Under the pieces are notes generated by a model. That model was not told the DNA's origin. It saw only the letters and a list, made by a program, of their open reading frames with translations, and searched no databases. Source: Tillus elongatus (Eukaryota > Arthropoda > Insecta > Coleoptera > Cleridae). From it: 64,000 bases of DNA. Below are positions 27,101-37,009 of the stretch, in pieces. The stretch spans positions 131,530,954 to 131,594,953 of the forward strand of contig OZ023263.1 in the NCBI GenBank assembly GCA_964006375.1, in the 5' to 3' direction. Made by a program: the position numbers and the translations under genes. Position 1 is the first letter of the stretch. Every line of letters starts with the position of its first letter.

Positions 27101-29621
27101 GTCACTTCATATTATATATGAGTTTTATCGAATTTGGCGGACTTTCATTTTTTCGCAATTTTTCCATACTATACTATACAAAGTCGTGTTCTTTTTTGAG
27201 CCAAAATTTTTTTGGTCTGAGATTAAGCTCAAATTGTGTCCGCCTAGACTTTAAACTCAGTTAAATGTCGGAGTAAAATCAGTTCTTATGTAACTCAAGA
27301 ATTTTTAAATTTAGAGAGGTTTGAAAACTGTTCCAAAAAAACAAAAATAATTTTCTATAGGAACTATCACAATTCTAAAACTATTGCAGATATCGAGTTA
27401 CAGATTATTTGATTTTTATCCATTAACGTCACTTCATATTATATATGAGTTTTATCGAATTTGGCGGACTTTCATTTTTTCGCAATTTTTCCATACTATA
27501 CTATACAAAGTCGTGTTCTTTTTTGAGCCAAAATTTTTTTGGTCTGAGATTAAGCTCAAATTGTGTCCGCCTAGACTTTAAACTCAGTTAAATGTCGGAG
27601 TAAAATCAGTTCTTATGTAACTCAAGAATTTTTAAATTTAGAGAGGTTTGAAAACTGTTCCAAAAAAACAAAAATAATTTTCTATAAAAACTATCACAAT
27701 TCTAAAACTATTGCAGATATCAAGTTACAGATTATTTGATTTTTATCCATTAACGTTACTTCATATTATATATGAGTTTTATCGAATATGGCGGACTTTC
27801 ATTTTTTCGCAATTTTTCCATACACAAGTCGTGTTCTTTTTTGAGCCAAAATTTTTTTGGTCTGAGATTAAGCTCAAATTGTGTTTGCACATACTTTAAA
27901 CTTAGTTAAATGTCGGAATAAAATCAGTTCTTTTGTAGCTCAAGAATTTTTCAATTTAGAGAGGTTTGAAAACTGTTCCAAAAAAACAAAAATAATTTTC
28001 TATAAAAACTATCACAATTCTAAAACTATTGCAGATATCGAGTTACAGATTATTTGATTTTTATCCATTAAAGTCCCTTCACATTATATATGAGTTTTAT
28101 CGAATTCGGCGGACTTTCATTTTTTCGCAATTTTTCCAGTCGTGTTCTTTTTTGAGCCAAAATTTTTTTGGTCTGAGATTAAGCTCAAATTGTGTCCGCC
28201 CATACTTTAAACTTAGTTAAATGTCGGAGTAAAATCAGTTCTTATGTAACTCAATAATTTTTCAATTTAGAGAGGTTTGAAGACTGTTCGAAAAAAACAA
28301 AAATAATTTTTTACAAAAACTATCACAATTCTAAAACTATTGCAGATATCGAGTTGCAGATTATTTGATTTTTATCCATTAACGTCCCTTCATATTATAT
28401 ATGAGTTTTATCGAATGTGGCGGACTTTCATTTTTTCGCAATTTTTCCATACTATAGTCGTGTTCTTTTTTGAGCCAAAATTTTTTTGGTCTGAGATTAA
28501 GCTCAAATTGTGTTTGCACATACTTTAAACTTAGTTAAATGTCGGAATAAAATCAGTTCTTATGTAGCTCAAGAATTTTTCAATTTAGAGAGGTTTGAAG
28601 ACTGCCCCAAAAAACTAAAATAATTTTCTACAAAAACTATCACAATTCTAAAACTATTGCCGATATCGAGTTACAGATTATTTGATTTTTATCCATTAAC
28701 GTTACTTCATATTATATATGAGTTTTATCGAATATGGCGGACTTTCATTTTTTCGCAATTTTTCCATACTGTTCTTTTTTGAGCCAAATTTTTTTTGGTC
28801 TGAGATTAAGCTCAAATTGTGTTTGCACATACTTTAAACTTAGTTAAATGTCGAAATAAAATCAGTTCTTATGTAGCTCAAGAATTTTTCAATTTAGGGA
28901 GGTTTGAAAACTGTTCCAAAAAAACAAAAATAATTTTCTATAAAAACTATCACAATTCTAAAACTATTGCGGATATCGAGTTACAGTTTATTTGATTTTT
29001 ATCCATTAACGTTACTTCATATTATATATGAGTTTTATCGAATATGGCGGACTTTCATTTTTTCGCAATTTTTCCATACTATATTTGATCTGAGATTAAG
29101 CTCAAATTGTGTCCGCCTATACTTTCAACTTAGTAAAATGTCGGAGTAAAATCAGTTCTTATGTAACTCAAGAATTTTTCAATTTAGAGAGGTTTGAAGA
29201 CTGTTCGAAAAAAACAAAAATAATTTTTTACAAAAACTATCACAATTCTAAAACTATTGCAGATATCGAGTTGCAGATTATTTGATTTTTATCCATTAAC
29301 GTCCCTTCATATTATATATGAGTTTTATCGAATTTGGCGGACTTTCATTTTTTCGCAATTTTTCCATACTATATATATATCGTGTTCTTTTTTGAGCCAA
29401 ATTTTTTTTGGTCTGAGATTAAGCTCAAATTGTGTTTGCACATACTTTAAACTTAGTTAAATGTCGGAATAAAATCAGTTCTTATGTAGCTCAAGAATTT
29501 TTCAATTTAGAGAGGTTTGAAGACTGTCCCAAAAAACTAAAATAATTTTCTACAAAAACTATCACAATTCTAAAACTATTGCCGATATCGAGTTACAGAT
29601 TATTTGATTTTTATCCATTAA

Positions 29622-29632
29622 CGTTACTTCAT
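29622..29632 (+). repeat. Target-site duplication, left side of foldback copy 1
   Basis: CGTTACTTCAT precedes the element and is repeated directly after it. It is ordinary satellite sequence, so the pair represents one target site duplicated on insertion. It could be 10 bp if the first C belongs to the element. Equivalent left copies end at 36357 and 46566. Confidence 0.75.
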
Positions 29633-29714
29633 TATGTGAAAACTGGAACCTGTGATGAGCACTAATAAGTACGCTTGGAGAACACCCATATCAACACAGC
29701 ACATATTTCAGAGA

Positions 29715-29755
29715 CCTTACGATCGTTTCGTTGACCAAGTCAACATCTTCAGAGG
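29715..29755 (-). ncRNA. Hammerhead-ribozyme-like core, left arm of copy 1
   Basis: The left arm is a perfect reverse complement of the right arm across this interval, so the minus strand carries the same CUGAAGA, 6-bp stem II, GAAA and minimal stem III. A transcript of either strand therefore contains one sense core and one antisense core, which would compete with folding into the long hairpin. Confidence 0.45.
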
Positions 29756-29791
29756 AAGAAAATTAGAATTTAGAAAATTAGAATTTTTCTT

Positions 29792-29832
29792 CCTCTGAAG
29801 ATGTTGACTTGGTCAACGAAACGATCGTAAGG
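29792..29832 (+). ncRNA. Hammerhead-ribozyme-like core, right arm of copy 1
   Basis: In order: CCT (stem I), CTGAAGA (matches the CUGANGA box), a single extra T, GTTGAC-TTG-GTCAAC (6-bp stem II), GAAA, then ACG-AT-CGT (minimal 3-bp stem III counting the last A of GAAA), A as the nucleotide before the cleavage point, and AGG closing stem I with CCT. A further TTTC/GAAA pairing (29786-29789 with 29838-29841) would extend stem I across an internal loop. This is the type I layout known from Penelope-like elements. The extra T between the conserved A and stem II departs from the consensus and may abolish activity. It is a structural match only. Confidence 0.5.
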
Positions 29833-29883
29833 TCTCTGAAATATGTGCTGTGGTGATTTGGGTGTTCTCGAAGTGTACTTATT

Positions 29884-29894
29884 CGTTACTTCAT
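29884..29894 (+). repeat. Target-site duplication, right side of foldback copy 1
   Basis: CGTTACTTCAT follows the right arm, after which the satellite resumes with ATTATATATGAG exactly where it was interrupted. Removing the element plus one repeat restores an intact monomer, which supports a true insertion. Equivalent right copies begin at 36609 and 46818. Confidence 0.75.
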
Positions 29895-30790
29895 ATTATA
29901 TATGAGTTTTATCGAATATGGCGGACTTTCATTTTTTCGCAATTTTTCCATACTGTCGTGTTCTTTTTTGAGCCAAATTTTTTTTGGTCTGAGATTAAGC
30001 TCAAATTGTGTTTGCACATACTTTAAACTTAGTTAAATGTCGGAATATAATCAGTTCTTATGTAGCTCAAGAATTTTTCAATTTAGAGAGGTTTGAAAAC
30101 TGTTCCAAAAAAACAAAAATAATTTTCTATAAAAACTATCACAATTCTAAAACTATTGCAGATATCAAGTTACAGATTATTTGATTTTTATCCATTAACG
30201 TTACTTCATATTATATATGAGTTTTATCGAATATGGCGGACTTTCATTTTTTCGCAATTTTTCCATACATAAGTCGTGTACTTTCTTGAGCCAAAATTTT
30301 TTTGGTCTGAGATTAAGCTCAAATTGTGTTTGCACATACTTTAAACTTAGTTAAATGTCGGAATAAAATCAGTTCTTATGTAGCTCAAGAATTTTTCAAT
30401 TTAGAGAGGTTTGAAAACTGTTCCAAAAAAAACAAAAATAATTTTCTATAAAAACTATCACAATTCTAAAACTATTGCAGATATCGAGTTACAGATTATT
30501 TGATTTTTATCCATTAACGTCCCTTCATATTATATATGAGTTTTATCGAATTCGGCGGACTTTCATTTTTTCGCAATTTTTCCAGTCGTGTTCTTTTTTG
30601 ATCCAAAATTTTTTTGGTCTGAGATTAAGCTCAAATTGTGTCCGCCCATACTTTAAACTTAGTTAAATGTCGGAGTAAAATCAGTTCTTATGTAACTCAA
30701 GAATTTTTCAATTTAGAGAGTTTTGAAGACTGTTCGAAAAAAACAAAAATAATTTTTTACAAAAACTATCACAATTCTAAAACTATTGCG

Positions 30791-30995
30791 GATATCGAGT
30801 TACAGATTATTTAATTTTTATCCATTAACGATCCTTCATATTATATATGAGTTTTTACTTTAAACTTAGTTAAATGTCGGAGTAAAATCAGTTCTTATGT
30901 AACTGAAGAATTTTTCAATTTAGAGGTTTGAAGACTGTTCGAAAAAAACAAAAATAATTTTTTACAAAAACTATCACAATTCTAAAACTATTGCA
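30791..30995 (+). repeat. Shortest monomer seen (about 205 bp)
   Basis: ATATATGAGTTTTT runs directly into ACTTTAAACTTAG near 30850-30860, removing the GGCGGAC, CAATTTTTCCATA, GTCGTG and dyad elements together. The next monomer has GGTATC instead of GATATC. The site lies about 1 kb downstream of the first foldback element, in the most rearranged stretch of the window. Confidence 0.75.
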
Positions 30996-33900
30996 GGTAT
31001 CGAGTTGCAGATTATTTGATTTTTATCCATTAACGTCCCTTCATATTATATATGAGTTTTATCGAATTTGGCGGACTTTCATTTTTTTGCAATATTTCTT
31101 TTTTGAGCCAAATTTTTTTTGGTCTGAGGTTAAGCTCAAATTGTGTTTGCACATTCTTTAAACTTAGTTAAATGTCGGAGTAAAATCAGTTCTTATGTAA
31201 CTCAAGAATTTTTCAATTTAGAGGTTTGAAGACTGTTCGAAAAAAACAAAAATAATTTTTTACAAAAACTATCACAATTCTAAAACTAGTGCCGATATCG
31301 AGTTACAGATTATTTGATTTTTATCCATTAACGTCCCTTCATATTATATATGAGTTTTATCGAATTTGGCGGACTTTCATTTTTTCGCAATTTTTCCATA
31401 CTTATTTATTAATCGTGTTCTTTTTTGAGCCAAATTTTTTTTGGTCTGAGATTAAGCTCAAATTGTGTCCGCCTAGACTTTAAACTTAGTTAAATGTCGG
31501 AGTAAAATCAGTTCTTATGTAACTCAAGAATTTTTCAATTTAGAGAGATTTGAAGACTGTTCGAAAAAAACAAAAATATTTTTTTAAAAAAACTATCACA
31601 ATTCTAAAACTATTGCGAGTTACAGATTATTTGATTTTTATCCATTAACGTTACTTCATATTATATATGAGTTTTATCGAATATGGCGGACTTTCATTTT
31701 TTTGCAATTTTTCCATACTAAGTCGTGTTCTTTTTTGAGCCAATTTTTTTTGGTCTGAGATTAAGCTCAAATTGTGTCCGCCTAGACTTTAAACTTAGTT
31801 AAATGTCTGAGTAAAATCAGTTCTTATGTAACTCAAGAATTTTTCAATTTAGAGAGGTTTGCAGACTGTTCGAAAAAAACAAAAATATTTTTTTACAAAA
31901 ACTATCACAATTCTAAAACTATTGCGGATATCGAGTTACAGATTATTTGATTTTTATCCATTAACGTTACTTCATATTATATATGAGTTTTATCGAATAT
32001 GACGGACTTTCATTTTTTCGCAATTTTTCCAAACTAGTCGTGTTCTTTTTTGAGCCAAAATTTTTTTGGTCTGAGATTTAGCTCAAATTGTGTTTGCACA
32101 TACTTTAAAATTAGTTAAATGTCGGAATAAAATCAGTTCTTATGTAGCTCAAGAATTTTTCAATTTAGAGAGGTTTGAAAACTGTTCCAAAAAAACAAAA
32201 ATAATTTTCTATAAAAACTATCACAATTCTGAAACTATTGCAGATATCGAGTTACAGATTATTTGATTTTTATCCATTAACGTCCCTTCATATTATATAT
32301 GAGTTTAATCGAATTCGGCGGACTTTCATTTTTTCGCAATTATTCCATACTATACAAAGTCGTGTTCTTTTTTGAGCCAAAATTTTTTTGGTCTGAGATT
32401 AAGCTCAAATTGTGTCCGCCCATACTTTAAACTTAGTTAAATGTCGGAGTAAAATCAGTTCTTATGTAACTGAAGAATTTTTCAATTTAGAAGTTTGAAG
32501 ACTGTTCGAAAAAAACAAAAATAATTTTTTACAAAAACTATCACAATTCTAAAACTATTGCAGGTATCGAGTTGCAGATTATTTGATTTTTATCCATTAA
32601 CGTCCCTTCATATTATATATGAGTTTTATCGAATTTGGCGGACTTTCATTTTTTCGCAATATTTCTTTTTTGAGCCAAATTTTTTTTGGTCTGAGGTTAA
32701 GCTCAAATTGTGTTTGCACATTCTTTAAACTTAGATAAATGTCGGAATAAAATCAGTTCTTATGTAGCTCAAGAATTTTTCAATTTAGAGGTTTGAAGAC
32801 TGTCCCAAAAAACTAAAATAATTTTCTACAAAAACTATCACAATTCTAAAACTATTGCCGATATCGAGTTACAGATTATTTGATTTTTATCCATTAACGT
32901 TACTTCATATTATATATGAGTTTTATCGAATATGGCGGACTTTCATTTTTTCGCAATTTTTCCATACTGTCGTGTTCTTTTTTGAGCCAAAATTTTTTTG
33001 GTCTGAGATTAAGCTCAAATTGTGTTTGCACATACTTTAAACTTAGTTAAATGTCGGAGTAAAATCAGTTCTTATGTAACTCAAGAATTTTTCAATTTAG
33101 AGAGGTTTGAAGACTGTTCGAAAAAAACAAAAATATTTTTTTACAAAAACTATCACAATTCTAAAACTATTGCGGATATCGAGTTACAGATTATTTGATT
33201 TTTATCTATTAACGTTACTTCATATTATATATGAGTTTTATCGAATATGGCGGACTTTCATTTTTTCGCAATTTTTCCATACTATAGTCGTGTTCTTTTT
33301 TGAGCCAAAATTTTTTTGGTCTGAGATTAAGCTCAAATTGTGTTTGCACATACTTTAAACTTAGTTAAATGTCGGAATAAAATCAGTTCTTATGTAGCTC
33401 AAGAATTTTTCAATTTAGAGAGGTTTGAAGACTGTCCCAAAAAACTAAAATAATTTTCTACAAAAACTATCACAATTCTAAAACTATTGCCGATATCGAG
33501 TTACAGATTATTTGATTTTTATCCATTAACGTTACTTCATATTATATATGAGTTTTATCGAATATGGCGGACTTTCATTTTTTCGCAATTTTTCCATACT
33601 ATATTTGATCTGAGATTAAGCTCAAATTGTGTCCGCCCATACTTTAAACTTAGTTAAATGTCGGAGTAAAATCAGTTCTTATGTAACTCAAGAATTTTTC
33701 AATTTAGAGAGGTTTGAAGACTGTTCGAAAAAAACAAAAATAATTTTTTACAAAAACTATCACAATTCTAAAACTATTGCAGATATCGAGTTGCAGATTA
33801 TTTGATTTTTATCCATTAACGTCCCTTCATATTATATATAAGATTTATCGAATTTGGCGGACTTTCATTTTTTCGCAATTTTTCCATACTATACTATACA

Positions 33901-36357
33901 AAGTCGTGTTCTTTTTTGAGCCAAAATTTTTTTGGTCTGAGATTAAGCTCAAATTGTGTCCGCCTAGACTTTAAACTCAGTTAAATGTCGGAGTAAAATC
34001 AGTTCTTATGTAACTCAAGAATTTTTAAATTTAGAGAGGTTTGAAAACTGTTCCAAAAAACAAAAATAATTTTCTATAGGAACTATCACAATTCTAAAAC
34101 TATTGCAGATATCGAGTTACAGATTATTTGATTTTTATCCATTAACGTCACTTCATATTATATATGAGTTTTATCGAATTTGGCGGACTTTCATTTTTTC
34201 GCAATTTTTCCATATACTATACAAAGTCGTGTTCTTTTTTGAGCCAAAATTTTTTTGGTCTGAGATTAAGCTCAAATTGTGTCCGCCTAGACTTTAAACT
34301 CAGTTAAATGTCGGAGTAAAATCAGTTCTTATGTAACTCAAGAATTTTTAAATTTAGAGAGGTTTGAAAACTGTTCCAAAAAAACAAAAATAATTTTCTA
34401 TAGGAACTATCTTAATTCTAAAACTATTGCAGATATCGAGTTACAGATTATTTGATTTTTATCCATTAACGTCACTTCATATTATATATGAGTTTTATCG
34501 AATTTGGCGGACTTTCATTTCTTCGCAATTTTTCCATACTATACTATACAAAGTCGTGTTCTTTTTTGAGCCAAAATTTTTTTGGTCTGAGATTAAGCTC
34601 AAATTGTGTCCGCCTAGACTTTAAACTCAGTTAAATGTCGGAGTAAAATCAGTTCTTATGTAACTCAAGAATTTTTAAATTTAGAGAGGTTTGAAAACTG
34701 TTCCAAAAAAACAAAAATAATTTTCTATAAAAACTATCACAATTCTAAAACTATTGCAGATATCAAGTTACAGATTATTTGATTTTTATCCATTAACGTT
34801 ACTTCATATTATATATGAGTTTTATCGAATATGGCGGACTTTCATTTTTTCGTAATTTTTCCATACACAAGTCGTGTTCTTTTTTGAGCCAAAATTTTTT
34901 TGGTCTGAGATTAAGCTCAAATTGTGTTTGCACATACTTTAAACTTAGTTAAATGTCGGAATAAAATCAGTTCTTTTGTAGCTCAAGAATTTTTCAATTT
35001 AGAGAGGTTTGAAAACTGTTCCAAAAAAACAAAAATAATTTTCTATAAAAACTATCACAATTCTAAAACTATTGCAGATATCGAGTTACAGATTATTTGA
35101 TTTTTATCCATTAAAGTCCCTTCACATTATATATGAGTTTTATCGAATTCGGCGGACTTCATTTTTTCGCAATTTTTCCAGTCGTGTTCTTTTTTGAGCC
35201 AAAATTTTTTTGGTCTGAGATTAAGCTCAAATTGTGTTTGCACATACTTTAAACTTAGTTAAATGTCGGAATAAAATCAGTTCTTATGTAGCTCAAGAAT
35301 TTTTTAATTTAGAGAGGTTTGAAGACTGCCCCAAAAAAACTAAAATAATTTTCTACAAAAACTATCACAATTCTAAAACTATTGCCGATATCGAGTTACA
35401 GATTATTTGATTTTTATCCATTAACGTTACTTCATATTATATATGAGTTTTATCGAATATGGCGGACTTTCATTTTTTCGCAATTTTTCCATACTGTTCT
35501 TTTTTGAGCCAAATTTTTTTTGGTCTGAGATTAAGCTCAAATTGTGTTTGCACATACTTTAAACTTAGTTAAATGTCGAAATAAAATCAGTTCTTATGTA
35601 GCTCAAGAATTTTTCAATTTAGGGAGGTTTGAAAACTGTTCCAAAAAAACAAAAATAATTTTCTATAAAAACTATCACAATTCTAAAACTATTGCGGATA
35701 TCGAGTTACAGATTATTTGATTTTTATCCATTAACGTTACTTCATATTATATATGAGTTTTATCGAATATGGCGGACTTTCATTTTTTCGCAATTTTTCC
35801 ATACTATATTTGATCTGAGATTAAGCTCAAATTGTGTCCGCCTATACTCTCAACTTAGTAAAATGTCGGAGTAAAATCAGTTCTTATGTAACTCAAGAAT
35901 TTTTCAATTTAGAGAGGTTTGAAGACTGTTCGAAAAAAACAAAAATAATTTTTTACAAAAACTATCACAATTCTAAAACTATTGCAGATATCGAGTTGCA
36001 GATTATTTGATTTTTATCCATTAACGTCCCTTCATATTATATATGAGTTTTATCGAATTTGGCGGACTTTCATTTTTTCGCAATTTTTCCATACTATATA
36101 TATATCGTGTTCTTTTTTGAGCCAAATTTTTTTTGGTCTGAGATTAAGCTCAAATTGTGTTTGCACATACTTTAAACTTAGTTAAATGTCGGAATAAAAT
36201 CAGTTCTTATGTAGCTCAAGAATTTTTCAATTTAGAGAGGTTTGAAGACTGCCCCAAAAAACTAAAATAATTTTCTACAAAAACTATCACAATTCTAAAA
36301 CTATTGCCGATATCGAGTTACAGATTATTTGATTTTTATCCATTAACGTTACTTCAT

Positions 36358-36608
36358 TATGTGAAAACTGGAACCTGTGATGAGCACTAATAAGTACGCT
36401 TGGAGAACACCCATATCAACACAGCACATATTTCAGAGACCTTACGATCGTTTCGTTGACCAAGTCAACATCTTCAGAGGAAGAAAATTAGAATTTAGAA
36501 AATTAGAATTTTTCTTCCTCTGAAGATGTTGACTTGGTCAACGAAACGATCGTAAGGTCTCTGAAATATGTGCTGTGGTGATTTGGGTGTTCTCGAAGTG
36601 TACTTATT
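36358..36608. mobile_element. Foldback element, copy 2
   Basis: By eye this copy is identical to copy 1, with arms at 36389-36487 and 36510-36608. It sits at the same satellite position with the same flanking 11-bp repeat. The surrounding satellite matches copy 1's surroundings at offset 6,725 bp. Small flank differences (ACTGCCCC versus ACTGTCCC on the left; CATACTATGTCG versus CATACTGTCG on the right) show it was copied within a satellite block rather than inserted anew. Confidence 0.85.
36517..36557 (+). ncRNA. Hammerhead-ribozyme-like core, right arm of copy 2
   Basis: Same bases as in copy 1, with the CTGAAGA box, extra T, GTTGAC/GTCAAC stem and GAAA all retained. The mirror-image core on the minus strand lies at 36440-36480. 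Retention is expected from recent block duplication and is not evidence of selection. Confidence 0.45.
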
Positions 36609-37009
36609 CGTTACTTCATATTATATATGAGTTTTATCGAATATGGCGGACTTTCATTTTTTCGCAATTTTTCCATACTATGTCGTGTTCTTTTTTGAGC
36701 CAAATTTTTTTTGGTCTGAGATTAAGCTCAAATTGTGTTTGCACATACTTTAAACTTAGTTAAATGTCGGAATATAATCAGTTCTTATGTAACTCAAGAA
36801 TTTTTCAATTTAGAGAGGTTTGAAGACTGTTCGAAAAAAACAAAAATAATTTTTTACAAAAACTATCACAATTCTAAAACTATTGCAGATATCGAGTTGC
36901 AGATTATTTGATTTTTATCCATTAACGTCCCTTCATATTATATATGAGTTTTATCGAATTTGGCGGACTTTCATTTTTTCGCAATTTTTCCATACTATAC
37001 TATACAAAG

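Larger units (their letters stand above)
17100..29367 (+). repeat. Tandem duplication, period 6,252 bp (two units)
   Basis: About 17.15-23.11 kb and 23.40-29.37 kb share the same ordered variants at a constant 6,252-bp offset, for example the ACTTATTTAAATG marker at 17241 and 23493. Each unit contains about 20 monomers. Small private differences exist: GGCGGAC versus GGTGGAC near 26812, AGCAAAA versus AGCCAAAA near 20622, and GATTATTT versus GTTTATTT near 28987. The copies part at the variable segment (CTATACTATAC versus CTATATATATATC). Confidence 0.88.
29633..29883. mobile_element. Foldback (long inverted-repeat) element, copy 1
   Basis: This is the first sequence unlike the satellite. Two 99-bp arms, 29664-29762 and 29785-29883, are reverse complements with only four mismatches, all in the outer 40 bp; the inner 66 bp match perfectly. 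The 22-bp loop contains TTAGAATTT twice. A 31-bp unpaired segment (29633-29663) precedes the left arm, so the element is asymmetric. The insertion is flanked by an 11-bp direct repeat of satellite sequence. No transposase frame is present, so it would be non-autonomous. A long hairpin with a 10-11 bp target duplication resembles foldback or Mutator-like elements. The ribozyme-like core in the arms points instead to a Penelope-like origin. The family is not settled. Confidence 0.85.
29368..33849 (+). repeat. Satellite block flanking the first foldback element
   Basis: This region contains the first foldback insertion, the ~205-bp monomer and several monomers found nowhere else in this arrangement, such as CATACTTATTTATTAATCG near 31399. 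From about 32.2 kb the order of variants follows 25.2-27.9 kb at an offset of about 7,046-7,048 bp. Apart from the foldback there is only satellite. Confidence 0.8.

Noticed and set aside
29650..29664. GTGATGAG in the left asymmetric segment as a second hammerhead CUGAUGA box
   Set aside because: The required first C is G here and no GAAA follows at a suitable distance.
29784..29850. Short open frame through the right foldback arm
   Set aside because: Only about 25 codons between a TAG in the loop and a TGA; no start codon, and the mirrored arm makes coding unlikely.
36575..36763. A 62-codon open frame beginning at GTG inside the foldback and running into the satellite (also at 46784)
   Set aside because: It is a chance fusion across the insertion boundary with a GTG start. 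There is no domain, and it is present twice only because of the 10,209-bp duplication.
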